This document shows, one piece after another, positions 52,001 through 58,194 of a stretch of DNA of 64,000 nucleotides (positions within the stretch are counted from its first letter, which is position 1; each line of letters begins with the position of its first letter). A model generated the notes under the pieces. That model made no database searches. It was not told where the DNA came from and was given only the letters and a program-made list of their open reading frames with translations. The DNA is from Sabellastarte sp. h YS-2021 (lineage: Eukaryota > Annelida > Polychaeta > Sabellida > Sabellidae). Position numbers and translations under genes: made by a program. The stretch is taken from positions 21,552,189 through 21,616,188 of the forward strand of contig OZ024931.1 in the NCBI GenBank assembly GCA_964017235.1. Direction: 5' to 3'.

Positions 52001-53932
52001 TGATATATAGCCCAGACAAGATTTTACAGGTCAAGGTCACTACAGTAAGGTCAAAGGTCAAATGAAGATCGCACCATGACATAGCAGATCTACACCACTT
52101 AACCAATATCCCTACTAAGTTTGAACTTCCTACACCTTACAGTTTCTGAGATAGAGCCTGAACAAGATTCTCAAACTCAAGGTCACTGCAGCAAGGTTAA
52201 CGGTCAAATCAAGGTCACACCATGATGTGACACACCTACTCCTTCTAACCAAAGTCCCTACCGAGTATCAACTTCTTACACCTTTCATTTCTAGGATATA
52301 GCCTGGACAAGATTTTAAAGGTCCAGGTCACTACAGTAAGTTCAAAGATCAAATCAAGGTCACAGCATGATATTGCACACCTACACCTCCAACCAATATC
52401 CCTACTAAGTTTTAACTTCCTACACCTCATGGTTTCTAAGATACAGCCTGGACAAACTTTTTGAACTCAAGGCAGTACAGCAAGACAATACTCGCACAAG
52501 TTACAAGTCTACCGATGCTGAACTTGACTTTAATATTTCAATCATTCACAAACTTACCAAGTCTTATGGCTTTTTCTGAAAACCCTGTGAGATTGTTGTC
52601 CCAGTTCTGACCAGATTCCTCATCTTGTGCTAACAAGAAATGAGAAAAAGAAAGACTTTATCACACAAATTATATATAAGTGTTCAGTAGATATTGACTT
52701 AGCATCACTTTGAATATTTTGAACACATATAGGTTATAATATGTAGTTGGTTGGAAGGAGGTAGGCTGTGTATAGATATGGTATTCACCAAATACTACTT
52801 GATCGAGGTTCTACACTGTAATCCACTGGGTTGCAACCAGAAACTATTAAGTGTAGATGCACTGAAAGAAAGAGTTTTCTATGGAGAGGCTGATAAGAGA
52901 ACTCATTTTTCAGGGAATGTTTGTTTGAGCTGATAGCTGAGATGCATTTTGCTCATTTTTAACTTCTCTGGTCAAAGAAATACACTTTAACTCTCTACTA
53001 ACTTCAAGTCACCCACAGCCTGAACCAAAATAATGACAAACTCAAGAAAATAAAATCAAGCCTTCAATCATGTACCACTCAAGGCAGTAGTGTTCAACAT
53101 TACCAGAAAAAACTTTTTGTGTTTCAAATCTGTTAAAAATATGCAAACACTCCAAAAGGACATCAGTTATGCATAGTATAAATAAAAAATCAATAACAAT
53201 AATAATACTCTGATATGGGACCCATATTTATCCTGTAGCTGTATGATTCTGGAATAATAATTTTGTTCTAATCATTTTATCATCTGCTACTACTAACAAT
53301 AATAGCTAATAATAATAATAATAGTAGCATTTATAAAGCCCTAAATTGAACTGATACATCATGTAAAGTGATATTGCCCAAGAAAGGAAAAGTCTGTTTC
53401 CAAAAACAGGTATTAATCAGGCTTTCCTGACACTTCTGGTGAGTTCTAAAACCAATTAAAATGTCTTGTGACATAATAACTTTGAGAAGTTACAATTCTC
53501 AATGCTGAGGACTACATATATCATTTGTGTGTCATCTACATACAGGCAGTAATTGATATTAAACTTTGCTGAAACAATTAAGCACTATCAGAATATGATT
53601 AGATTACCTTGCTGACTGTATTCCTGTGCATTCTGCCCTCCTACTCTGTACTGGTGTTGGTGAGCTGCCATACCACCCACTCCTGCTGCCCACTGAGCAC
53701 CCTGAGCTTGAGGCATCATTGTTGTCTGCCCTGCCATCGGCTGAGTGCTCTGGGGTTGGGGCATCATGGCTTGCCCAGCTGGTGGGTAGACATTAGAGTA
53801 TGGAGGGGGCTGGCCAGACACTGGCTGAGGGGGCTGGTCAGACACTGGCTGTGGCTGCTGGGAGTCAAGCTTATTGGAGCTGGGATCTGGGAAGCCAGGA
53901 GAATAGGAGGGAGGGGCACTTGGGGCAGCCAT
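24940..53932 (-). CDS. Lfg: Protein lifeguard / TMBIM family (GRINA/FAIM2-like), complete 11-exon CDS
   Basis: TMBIM/lifeguard proteins are multi-pass membrane proteins of the ER, Golgi or plasma membrane that modulate Ca2+ and inhibit apoptosis. Joining minus-strand exons 53932-53608, 52629-52558, 49442-49364, 48992-48939, 44723-44633, 42888-42851, 42101-42056, 41127-41086, 39979-39890, 36291-36244 and 25092-24940 gives 1038 nt with no stop: 345 aa. Residues 1-109 are Pro/Gln-rich with PPSY and PPPY motifs. Then come NWDNNLTGFSEKAIR and hydrophobic segments near 137-158, 168-190, 196-219, 225-243, 250-275, 280-303 and 319-342. The C-terminal part has the family signatures MMLGGKHKFSISPEEY and ALNLYLDIINILLYVL. 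Length fits the family (about 310-370). All junctions are AG/GT. Which subfamily member it is remains open. Confidence 0.93.
25190..25680. repeat. interspersed repeat fragment
   Basis: The text resembles repeats seen elsewhere in the window: AGTGCGGACCTCCACCAAGG, a GATCCAGATCAG-type phrase, and CTTCTCCGAAACTACAAGGC (compare 47.6 and 58.2 kb). There is no ORF. It is part of the last lifeguard intron, next to the 154-bp array. Confidence 0.4.
25690..27179. repeat. tandem satellite of about 154 bp, left part
   Basis: About nine to ten diverged units. The phrase GAGTAAATCA(G/C)TTGTAACTT recurs near 26068, 26222, 26377, 26531, 26682, 26836, 26990 and 27148, and each unit also has GGTCAGCTATAACATAGTA and GACCTGTAGCT. 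It is interrupted by a DIRS element at 27180 and resumes at 32199. Confidence 0.85.
27190..27340 (+). repeat. DIRS left inverted terminal repeat
   Basis: The sequence from CTACAATAGCTTAACATGTG to TTCTCCTTTCTCGTTGG pairs with the reverse complement of 32011-32153 at roughly 90 per cent by eye. Confidence 0.85.
27574..28131 (+). CDS. DIRS ORF1 (GAG-like, Cys/His-rich)
   Basis: 185 aa starting MSSHQSNKDNPRALKCHHVC. A Cys/His cluster (residues 16-51: CHHVCH, DTHNFCPTC, CNIC) suggests a metal-binding fold typical of the first ORF of DIRS elements. An acidic, Ser/Pro-rich middle (TPAKSAPSTPGTALQ) and a Glu/Gln-rich end follow. The stop TGA overlaps the next ATG as ATGA (28128-28131). A decayed homologue lies at 33478-33978. 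It is probably the nucleocapsid-like protein of the element. Confidence 0.75.
   Translation: MSSHQSNKDNPRALKCHHVCHLFDTHNFCPTCREAGKGDDPFVTFISPCNICASFTKEQMIKITHRKRYVKKQKSDIPKDDDELELLGDQEVESFSGSHADLESAADHLFTSPPHPRPLAFEALSLKTPAKSAPSTPGTALQQKIESKLEQSLGSRLDIQLEQKMGIFLANMPMAMKSLREEKLK
28128..28481 (+). CDS. DIRS Arg/Gly-rich ORF
   Basis: 117 aa overlapping ORF1 by ATGA. The C-terminal half is Arg/Gly-rich (FRGPHKKRGSYRK, GRGKPNFRGSRDRLRP, NRGRGRG), a composition common in RNA-binding gag-like tails. It may be the displaced C-terminal part of ORF1 after a frameshift, or a coupled second ORF. Which one cannot be decided from a single copy. Confidence 0.5.
   Translation: MTLLQPHLGETRHQELRNSSFWPPSLFKSQLVKEGEDFLLKKDTSKDSQGFGPYQNKPFRGPHKKRGSYRKCPYGGNSSESSNQSFPSGRGKPNFRGSRDRLRPHNRGRGRGNPSPQ
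28485..29300 (+). pseudogene. DIRS reverse transcriptase (frameshifted)
   Basis: Two frames carry one RT. The first has FYSHLFLVPKPHQRWRPVIH and LRRLNTFLHVEKFKMEA. After about 28855 the frame changes to EWVSSIDLSDAYLHIPIHP, FTSLPFGLATAPQVFT and HQYLDDWLIRSQS. The YLDD catalytic motif is intact, as is the SIDLSDAY motif A. A second frameshift around 29300-29390 separates it from RNase H. The break makes this copy non-coding for a full enzyme. Confidence 0.85.
29349..30299 (+). pseudogene. DIRS RNase H domain (stops in frame)
   Basis: The frame contains LHMRPFQFHLKEHWKYPQLL, then LFTDASNVGWGAHLD, ELKAVSLALRNF, VLVAMDNSTVVAYINKQGG and ARHIPGCLNVMADLLSR. The acidic residues of RNase H (TDAS, ELKAV, MDNS) are visible. 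In-frame stops fall near 29513 (TAG) and 29573 (TAA), before the core. The last 215 codons, from 29652, are open. Confidence 0.8.
30312..31478 (+). CDS. DIRS tyrosine recombinase, intact ORF
   Basis: 388 aa, the integrase-equivalent of DIRS elements: it inserts a circular cDNA by site-specific recombination rather than by an integrase. The N-terminal helical domain includes YLYQDLNRRPTTIDGYRTAI. The catalytic core has the first Arg in ASGKRRSEIHA, the HDIR box (VKAHDIRAFTASKAFYGG), and the nucleophile region HNKFTNFYLKDL with Tyr. The residue before the usual box-II His/Trp position reads ACHRKAH. The ORF starts 13 nt after the RNase H frame ends. The last 50 or so residues look unconserved. 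No stop interrupts the domain. Confidence 0.88.
   Translation: MFHNNPQHLNLHAWSLGVDSSKNEASLWRWQRELLHLRGHQQQVKQISHFFIYLYQDLNRRPTTIDGYRTAIVDTLGPAGHHIAQSSDLHRLLSSFHRDRPKSSRNLPKWNLSVELTKAPFEPMKDTDIKHLTLKTAFLLALASGKRRSEIHAWVANKVSNLGLWKKVALFPSSDFMAKNQLAREGSQSVSPVTIRALTTIVDRQFKEDRTLCPVQALRYYLDRTKDLRGSRSLLFISFKKGHTSDIRPATLSSWLKQTILLCYKQADQQALDLVQVKAHDIRAFTASKAFYGGVSVDQIMQACHRKAHNKFTNFYLKDLTWSDNDDNMYLGPVVAAQQVLDPYPQTSHPRKEKKGGHIRCNQVFRSLTQGLGIGLPHQGVWVRSLYF
31855..31943 (+). repeat. DIRS internal complementary region
   Basis: The first half is the complement of the left end (CAGCAATCAGTCCCACATGG onward to TATTGTAGCGC). The second half is the complement of the right outer extension (AATTACTTAAATGTAGC...). 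Together they form a splint across the joined ends, the hallmark that lets DIRS elements complete their termini. Confidence 0.8.
32011..32153 (+). repeat. DIRS right inverted terminal repeat
   Basis: Inverse of the left terminus. It is followed by an outer AT-rich extension (32154-32198) that pairs only with the internal complementary region, as in DIRS-1. Confidence 0.85.
32199..32452. repeat. satellite of about 154 bp, right part
   Basis: This continues the 25.7-27.2 kb array after the DIRS insertion: it starts ACAGTATTTTGCATAAATAT and includes GTCAGCTATAACATAGTAAA. It is cut again at about 32450 by the left end of a second DIRS copy. Confidence 0.8.
32858..33169. repeat. 312-bp repeat, copy 1
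   Basis: Runs from ACCTGAAACTTGGCAAATAC to GCAGACTTTGCTT and is nearly identical to 33979-34291. It contains two internal copies of GCTTATATCTCGAAAACCGT. Sequence to its left (32636-32857) looks like more of the same element. Confidence 0.85.
33478..33978 (+). pseudogene. DIRS ORF1 remnant
   Basis: It starts MSAHQTNKDKPRSSKCRHFC and keeps the Cys/His pattern (DTHNYCPTY, CEIC). A frameshift or stop near 33718 splits it; the second half continues with HVDLESAADNLFTSPP and TPGTALQHKIESNLEKSLG, aligned to 27870-28070. It is truncated after MLEAH. One Cys of the CPTC motif has become Tyr. Confidence 0.8.
33979..34291. repeat. 312-bp repeat, copy 2
   Basis: Direct repeat of 32858-33169, ending at the same 3' sequence. 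It truncates the second DIRS copy. The shared 3' end with different 5' ends is what 5'-truncated retroposons or partial DNA-element copies give. Confidence 0.85.
34580..35830 (+). repeat. exact 146-bp tandem array with hairpin tail
   Basis: About eight units; TAGGTCAAGG recurs at 34741, 34887, 35033, 35179, 35325 and 35471 (146 bp each; 34595 has AAGGTC). Two sub-variants alternate: GGTCAAATCAAGGTCACACC and GGTGAAATCCTGGTTAGACC. The array ends in a GC-rich tail with a near-perfect hairpin at 35797-35823. There is no ORF. It is probably a non-autonomous Helentron-like or pearl-like element. Confidence 0.85.
36244..36291 (-). CDS. Lfg: lifeguard exon 10
   Basis: 48 nt. The acceptor is TTTTCAG|ATA and the donor TTG|GTAAGT. 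It encodes ILYIFYACLGAALFSL, the YxCLGALLFS helix of the family. Confidence 0.93.
36657..37498. mobile_element. candidate solo LTR
   Basis: Starts TGTTATGATG and ends CCGTAACA, so the ends are TG...CA with an inverted TGTTA/TAACA. A TATTTAAGG box (about 36855) and AATAAA (about 37407) sit in the order of a promoter and polyadenylation signal. It contains short internal repeats of GATCACAGGATA (37165-37285). No target duplication was found and no internal ORF is present. It could be another kind of repeat. Confidence 0.35.
38393..38483 (-). repeat. tRNA-derived fragment (SINE head)
   Basis: On the minus strand GAGCTCAGCTGTTTAAAG resembles an A box and GGGATCGACTCCC a B box, about 50 nt apart. 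It does not fold into a complete tRNA, so it is read as a SINE head or tRNA pseudogene. It directly abuts the MITE at 38493. Confidence 0.5.
38493..38860. mobile_element. MITE with imperfect terminal inverted repeats
   Basis: The left end CCAGAGGCCGGTTTCACAAA pairs imperfectly with the right end (reverse complement CCAGGAGCCAGTTCATGCAG, both then GCCTC). About 368 bp, rich in AAGGAGG/CCTCCTT internal repeats, with no ORF. Confidence 0.55.
39439..39571 (+). repeat. tRNA-derived SINE
   Basis: GGCGTGGTGGGTAACACAGC resembles an A box and GGGTAAGATTCCCA a B box. A non-tRNA tail follows. It does not form an intact tRNA. Confidence 0.6.
39574..39760. mobile_element. pogo/Tigger-type MITE
   Basis: The left end CAGTTGAACCTTTATTATCC and right end (reverse complement CAAGAGACCCTCTATTATCT) match the pogo/Tigger terminus pattern. 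It is flanked by TA on both sides (39572-39573, 39761-39762). About 187 bp, no ORF. Confidence 0.7.
39890..39979 (-). CDS. Lfg: lifeguard exon 9
   Basis: 90 nt. The acceptor is GTACAG|TTT and the donor GAG|GTAAGT. It encodes FDFTAGVGVMCVLTFGLLGF then GLMCAIFRSE, helix 5. The DFT motif is family-typical. Confidence 0.93.
40413..40637. mobile_element. mariner-type MITE, copy 2
   Basis: Near-identical to 15472-15695, with TA on both flanks (40411-40412, 40638-40639). It lies in the lifeguard intron between exons 9 and 8, about 450 bp from exon 8. Confidence 0.8.
41086..41127 (-). CDS. Lfg: lifeguard exon 8 (42 nt)
   Basis: The acceptor is CCTTAG|ATA and the donor AAA|GTATGT. It encodes IITLGMMALGFQNK, equivalent to the LTLFAFQTK-type end of helix 4. 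Confidence 0.9.
42056..42101 (-). CDS. Lfg: lifeguard exon 7
   Basis: 46 nt. The acceptor is TTTCACAG|A and the donor TTG|GTAAAA. It encodes TYDAEEVLMAVGITL; the YDxExVLMAVGIT motif is strongly conserved in lifeguard proteins. Confidence 0.93.
42851..42888 (-). CDS. Lfg: lifeguard exon 6 (38 nt)
   Basis: A very short exon. The acceptor is TTTTTTAG|ACT and the donor AC|GTAAGT. It encodes TIAMGTMLGCIA-T, the end of helix 3. Confidence 0.9.
42995..44520 (+). pseudogene. L1/Tx1-like LINE reverse transcriptase remnant
   Basis: Fragments of an L1-type ORF2 in shifting frames: LHEVGKFYQKLFKARG (about 43040), KSMKNNQSPGIDGFPREF (about 43205), PKGNKPRN with GGRYPSCL (about 43372-43430), then after a 730-bp insertion YKMKSFIIANRLKSVLD and ETQTGF-like MSEMQTGFLNKRFNCENACL with LLVLIDFEK. 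These are the conserved blocks before the RT active site. Stops and frameshifts make it dead. It lies antisense in the lifeguard intron between exons 6 and 5. Confidence 0.8.
43446..44174. mobile_element. non-autonomous DNA element inside the L1-like remnant
   Basis: About 729 bp, flanked by GGGTGT on both sides (43440-43445, 44175-44180). Its ends are TTAGACTAG... and ...TAGTCTGAACA, a short inverted match. Subterminal CAATCCGGGTTGACAAGGAT (about 43502) has an inverted counterpart near 44143-44162. Removing it plus one GGGTGT restores the L1-like frame as ...IY-LG-VYKMKS. There is no ORF; superfamily not assigned. Confidence 0.6.
44633..44723 (-). CDS. Lfg: lifeguard exon 5
   Basis: 91 nt. 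The acceptor is CATAG|CTGTG and the donor ATT|GTAAGT. It encodes ICVYIVAVIALVCAGDLRRK then VPLNLIFLGII (helices 2-3 and the basic loop between them). Confidence 0.92.
45209..46303 (+). pseudogene. LINE reverse transcriptase, C-terminal part (open but truncated)
   Basis: An uninterrupted frame of about 364 codons to TAG at 46303. It contains WIRSYLSNRKQKVKLG, YGVPQGSVLGPLLFTLY, the catalytic YADDTQIYLAL, LKLNPEKTEFIIIG, KNLGVIFDSGNTF, and the typical tail GRRGFVVASPIEWNRLPQSV plus FRSQLKTYLFRLAY. The absence of stops suggests a fairly recent insertion. N-terminal endonuclease and RT fingers are missing, so it cannot encode a working protein. Confidence 0.88.
45209..46436 (+). mobile_element. 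CR1/L2-like LINE, 5'-truncated 3' end
   Basis: Starts inside RT motif A (FDTIDHDILFNSL) and runs through the RT C-terminal part to the element's 3' end: a short 3' UTR with TTGCGCTATATAAATG and a TTCTA microsatellite tail. Such GCGCTATATAAAT plus microsatellite ends are characteristic of CR1/L2/Jockey-group LINEs. The 5' truncation is the usual fate of LINE copies. It lies antisense in the lifeguard intron between exons 5 and 4. Confidence 0.85.
46440..47579. other. lifeguard intron, nothing recognised
   Basis: AT-rich, no repeats or exons I can name. The minus-strand ORF at 47762-47307 overlaps the dispersed repeat that follows and shows no family motif. Confidence 0.35.
47580..47960. repeat. 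old interspersed repeat, copy A
   Basis: Shares ordered phrases with 58195-58600: GACCAAAGGAAGA, ATCATATTCTGG, AATTTT-rich joins, TTTGGCTTTCTG and a CCTCTGGT-like end. It diverged long ago; no ORF. Class unknown. Confidence 0.5.
47961..48938. other. lifeguard intron with degenerate short repeats (48240-48450)
   Basis: 48240-48450 repeats a loose unit of about 60 bp with CATTTACTTGAACATGTGAC / TTTACTCGAACCGTGTGAC. The rest is unremarkable AT-rich intron. Confidence 0.35.
48939..48992 (-). CDS. Lfg: lifeguard exon 4
   Basis: 54 nt. The acceptor is TTCCAG|GG and the donor AT|GTAAGT. It encodes VDDIKDYASDHIWVYLTA, the luminal loop and the start of helix 2. Confidence 0.92.
49364..49442 (-). CDS. 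Lfg: lifeguard exon 3, first membrane helix
   Basis: 79 nt. The acceptor is TTTCAG|CA and the donor GT|GTGAGT. It encodes AFIKKVFAILAVMLVVTGGV plus MCIFMF, the first hydrophobic segment. Confidence 0.92.
50080..51005 (+). repeat. diverged 146-bp-type tandem array with tail
   Basis: Five or six units related to the 34.6-35.8 kb array (phrases CATGACATTGCACACCTACA, CCAATGTCCCTACCAA, GAGATATAGCC). It ends with the same kind of tail: CACCATGGGTGAAAGC...CAACCCTTAAAGGCTGTGGG (50956-51001). It is older than the other array by eye. It lies in the intron between lifeguard exons 3 and 2. Confidence 0.75.
51205..52490 (+). repeat. diverged 146-bp-type tandem array, split by a fold-back element
   Basis: Further units (CACCCCCTAATCAATGTCCC at 51213 onward) to about 52490, interrupted at 51375-51975. 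No GC-rich tail is seen at its right end. Confidence 0.7.
51375..51975. mobile_element. palindromic fold-back element with CCCAGTAAACAT termini
   Basis: Terminal inverted repeats CCCAGTAAACAT (left) and ATGTTTACTGGG (right). Inner arms form a long palindrome centred near 51655 (left arm about 51565-51650, including TCTTGCTGTATCACTGTT and TTTGAAGCCATCATTA; right arm about 51660-51750). The flanks carry many copies of AAACGTTTATAAACG, itself palindromic. The host array reads TATCAA / AACTTCCTACAC across the junctions, so the insertion is clean with a 2-bp AA overlap. No ORF. Confidence 0.75.
52558..52629 (-). CDS. Lfg: lifeguard exon 2
   Basis: 72 nt. The acceptor is TTAG|CACAAG and the donor CTTG|GTAAGT. 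It encodes AQDEESGQNWDNNLTGFSEK followed by AIRL, the conserved run just before the first membrane helix. Confidence 0.92.
52630..53607. other. lifeguard intron 1, nothing recognised
   Basis: AT-rich with short AAT microsatellite tracts (near 53307-53325). No repeat or exon identified. Confidence 0.35.
53608..53932 (-). CDS. Lfg: lifeguard exon 1, Pro/Gln-rich cytoplasmic N terminus
   Basis: The ATG at 53932-53930 sits in a favourable context (GAC ATG GC). The 325 nt encode 108 residues plus one base. Sequence starts MAAPSAPPSYSPGFPDPSSN and has PPPYSNVYPP, then Gln/Met/Pro-rich text. PPxY motifs bind WW-domain ubiquitin ligases in other proteins. The donor is AAG|GTAATC. Confidence 0.92.
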
Positions 53933-54420
53933 GTCTATATGTCACAGATGGAACTGCTATGATCTTCAAAATCTGCCTTTGAAAGCCAGTAAATGCAGTG
54001 TGTGACAATTACTTAAGATGGCTGTTGGATTGCAGAACCTGTAACTGTGTAAAGGTTTTTGAGATCAATTAATTAAGTAAAGTCTACAGCTCTGAAGTAA
54101 AATTTATTTATTTATTTATTTTTTGCCTTGTAGTATTTCAGAACCATACACAAATCAGTTAAGTTAAACATCCACAGAGAATATATCATGTATTAATTAA
54201 TACCTAAGAATAACAAGGACCACAAGACCACCTGTGTTGAAAAGATCAACTACATTTTTGACATACAATATCATTCAGGCATATCATTCATCACATAGTG
54301 AATCAATGGAATAAATTTTAAACAATGAGCCCTTTTAACAAATTACTCACCTGAGAAGGAGAAATCCCTTTTAAGCAGAAGTAAATATAAGGTCCTCAGT
54401 TGAATTAGATGATTAAACTT
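53933..54420 (-). other. possible 5' UTR exon and intron of the lifeguard gene
   Basis: A consensus donor CTCAG|GTGAGTAA sits on the minus strand at 54351/54350, and an AG acceptor lies 2 nt before the start codon (exon would begin at 53934). A non-coding first exon ending at 54351 is therefore possible, but the acceptor lacks a pyrimidine tract. Low confidence. Confidence 0.25.
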
Positions 54421-55450
54421 TGTTTTTCTGATATCTGGAGATCCTGTTAAATTTATACTAAATGGGGTTAAACTGTACATTTGGTTATATATGAAATTAA
54501 ATAGATAAACTGCCGACATATAAAATGAAAAGAGATACTACCTTCCAGTTTCCCCATATATACCAGTTATTAACAATATATATTTCTGTACCAAAATTAA
54601 GACTTTGCTTCACCCTATTGCACCTGGATACTTTTTAATCATGAGTTAAATGATTGTTTAGGTGACTATGAAGAGAGTTACTTTCAAGAAAATAATAAAA
54701 ACAATACAGGACAATATAACAACAAGGTTCAAACAAAGGAGTAAAATTGAAATAAATTCTCCTTAAAAGTTACTACCATATGTAATTATCAGTGAGGAAA
54801 CAATGATTTCCCTGAAGCAGTAATACAAAATTATGGAACAGTTACCTGTTAATTTATTTCTTTGGAACACTGTCACTATCCACATGAAAGCTTTTAACAG
54901 GATGTAACTGTTTCCTTGTGTTACAAAATATCAGCCTTTGACCAATATCCCACATAATAAAATGACAATCAATGACATGTAAACATTGTTATCACTTAGA
55001 GTTTCTTATCGGTTAACAAATGTAGGGAATCAATAAAGCTGTACAAAAAGTCATTATTTTTACAATGAATATATTAATTACTTCATTACTTGGATTGTAA
55101 CTACTTCCTCCTTTAACATAGTGGAAATTTAGGGTGATAAATTTTGGTGAATTTACAGGACCTAATATCTCCATTATGAATGCAGTTTTGCATATGTTGA
55201 TAATTCAAATAATAAAAATGTTCTCCCTTTGTTATTATACTCAGATACTATTCGTCTAGTAAGTATAAATTACTTTTACAGTCACTCATTTAAGAAAATC
55301 CTGGTGATCAACATTTGGGTCTCTATTGCAACAAGAGTGAAAAGTCTTTCGGTCGCCACATGTGAGCTGCAAAGCTATGAGAGGCAGGAGTAGTGCACTA
55401 GAATTTATGAAAATGTGATGACGAAAACAAATTCTGAGTCAGACACATCC
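54421..55450. other. upstream of the lifeguard gene, nothing recognised
   Basis: AT-rich sequence without conserved ORF. The promoter of the lifeguard gene probably lies here or near 54.4 kb, but no core element can be defended. Confidence 0.3.
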
Positions 55451-55552
55451 GCATACCTGGCTTAGAAGTCAGACGGTCACCCATCCAAGTACTAACATAG
55501 TACATCACTGGTAACTTAACATTAGATGGATAGTCATCACGCCATGCCACAA
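55451..55552 (-). repeat. 5S rRNA-derived sequence (5S pseudogene or SINE3-type head)
   Basis: The minus strand reads GTTAGTACTTGGATGGGTGA then CCGTCTG, matching the 3' half of 5S rRNA (GGTYAGTACTTGGATGGGTGACCGCCTGGGAATACCGG-like order). Upstream TGTTAAGTTACC resembles the AAGTTAAGCA segment. The 5' third is too diverged to be a working gene. Confidence 0.75.
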
Positions 55553-55874
55553 TTTAGGAAAGTCCAGTGACAAAAAATAAATTTTAAAAAAAATGTAAAA
55601 AAAGTGATCTCTAGACACGCACGCTCGCATTAAAAATTAACTGGCTGAATACTTCAAACATCTGATGTTGACCACATATCATAGAATAATGGTCTCTACA
55701 CACTGTCACAAAGTGTTGTTGCCGAGTACCTGTCCCAATATGACTGTGGCTGGTCAACTGGACATGAAACCCAACTTGCACTTTGTCTGGTCACTGACGA
55801 TGATACTAGTTGACCCAGTAAAATGAAGATGGAACCAAGATAATATACCCTCATCTATGCATACCAGAAAGAGG

Positions 55875-56110
55875 ACTCAGTAGTGTAGCGGTTAAAGTGC
55901 TCACCTTCAACCTCTGAGGTCACCAAATGGAATCCTGGCCTGGGTGCTTCATGTTGGAAAGTTGGTAGTTATTTGCCAATGCCTGGTGGTTTACAGGGCA
56001 GAGTCTTGACCTAGTATGCACTGGTTCCTCCACCCATAAACTACCCATCACAATATGAACCTGGCTGTTGAACTACAATGATACAATCTGACTTGATGTA
56101 ACACAATTTT
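55875..56110 (+). repeat. tRNA-derived SINE
   Basis: GTGTAGCGGTTAAAGTGCTC resembles an A box and TGGAATCCTGGCC a B box. A conserved-looking body (GGTTTACAGGGCAG, CACTGGTTCCTCCACCC) follows and ends in a T-rich stretch. It is not an intact tRNA. Confidence 0.65.
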
Positions 56111-57581
56111 TATTTTGAACAATTTGCGGAGTTTATTGGAACAGTACGCCAGGTACCATCAGCATGTACTGTTGATCTCAAGTGAAAATGGCCATAACTT
56201 CCTTATACCTGTTTGATTTTGAAAGCATTTTCGCTGTTTTGTCCATGGTAATGATGGTTAATATGCGAATGTATCAAATCATATTGTGTTGGATTGGTTT
56301 GTTGTGTATTTGCCTTTAGGTGGTTACCTGTAGTCACTGACAAATTTATGAGCCCAAAATTCTTAAGCCTTAGCCAATACTATATCTTAGCCCTGACTTA
56401 AGTTTGAGACTTTTGTCCCAGCCACATTAAATCTAAATTTTGGATTTAGGAAAGGATTTAAGCCCAAACTTAGCTAAGACTTTTGTTTTAGCCAAGTTAC
56501 ACATAACCAATGCTTACATTCATGTGAAATACAGTAAAAACAACCAACTAATGCATTTATGCAGAAGTGCAAAACACAGGAATGACCTCTGTGAATGAAC
56601 AAAGTACATAGATTTGAAAATTGATGGAGACACCCTCCTAGGTGCTGATGCCCAAGAAGGGCTTATCCATTTGCCAGATGGAAGCTGTCTATGTTAGCTT
56701 TCAATATACAGGAGAATAGCATGAAAGGGATAGGCTTAACTGAATGGATGCTCAATTTGGAATATCTGTTGGCTTCTAAACACCAAGTCCAAATATTTTC
56801 GTAAACAAACTAGTGTGTGATCTATGCACTCCTAAAACGCCTTTGATCAAAAATTTAAAAAAAATGTTGAATTCTTTTGAAAAACTTAGTTTTCTGACCA
56901 ATTCTAAGTTAAGCAAACACCTTTTGTGGATTGAAAGTTTAGATCTCTATTCTAACTCTAAGTCTTAATTAATGTCAAAAAATCAAGAGCCTAAAGTCAG
57001 ACACAAAACCTTTTGTGAATCCCAGTTTTTTAAACATGCTTGAGGGAGTCAATTATGTGCTGGTTAATTGGTGATGATATAGAAGAGGCATCATGTGTTT
57101 TAGAGGAATACACTTTTAACATCAACACAGCTAAAGAGGAGCTCACACTTATCTGTTCAAGTGTGTCCTTCTGTCACTGCATCCATTCAGCTGGCTTCCC
57201 AATATATACAAATCCCTTTCCCAATTATAAAAAAAATGGTCCAGACTTCTGGATTACATATCCAAATTGGTTTTTAGGGTATTTTGGACACAAACAGTAA
57301 GACTCAGTTCATGAAATAAGTAAAGCAGAGAAAAACAGTTTATATTTGCATGGCAAGGCAGTGATGCACTTGTATTGCTCTTTGTAACTTTTTGGTGAAT
57401 TTTTATTCATCAAATCTAAGACATCTGATCATTTATGTACTATCTCTATCAATAATGGCAAAGAATAATTCTATTATATTGTCATAGAAATTCATAGAAA
57501 GGAGGGCACATTTTCCCAAAAAAACATTTTTGATGCAAAGAAAATACTGGTGCATTTGGTTGGTTTTTTTTAAATTTAACA
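56111..57581. other. no gene recognised
   Basis: AT-rich. 56340-57010 contains repeated phrases of the type TAAGCCxxAACTTAGCTAAG and could be an old element, but no ends were found. Confidence 0.3.
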
Positions 57582-57899
57582 CTGGAAACTCTTCAAGAAT
57601 TTTACATTATGTATTTTTAGAAATGCCTCCACTTAAGTGTGTCAAACTTGGTCATTCACAGACCAAAAACATCCATAATCTGACTTGAAACCATTTAAGT
57701 TATGCTACATTTTAAGAGACATTTTTGCATGAAAAATAACCTGGAAACTCTTCAAGAATTTTATATTATGTATTTTTAGAAATGCCTCCACTTAAGTGTG
57801 TCAAATTTGGTCATACACAGACCACACACATCCATAATCTGACTTGAAACCATTTAAGTTATGCTGCACTTTAAGAGACATTTTGCATGAAAAATAACC
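57582..57899. repeat. tandem duplication of a 159-bp unit
   Basis: CTGGAAACTCTTCAAGAATT starts both copies (57582 and 57741); both end in CATGAAAAATAACC. They are nearly identical, so the duplication is recent. Confidence 0.85.
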
Positions 57900-58194
57900 C
57901 ATACACTTGTACTCCTCTTTATCCAGTCCAGATCAAAGTCAAATTATATCGGATTGTAACTTGATGAGGGATGTGTCAGATGTGGTAGGTGTGCCAGTGA
58001 CCCCCACCTGTTCAGGGTTGTAGCCGGTCTAAATGAAAACATATCTGTTACACCAGAGGAATGTGACTGAGTCTTACATGAGCTGTATACCTTTTTTCAC
58101 CATAATTAATAATACTTCTGATTGTAACTTAAAACCACACTCTTTCATTGACAAAAATGATATTAATAGATTCTATTTTGCATACAATTTAGTG

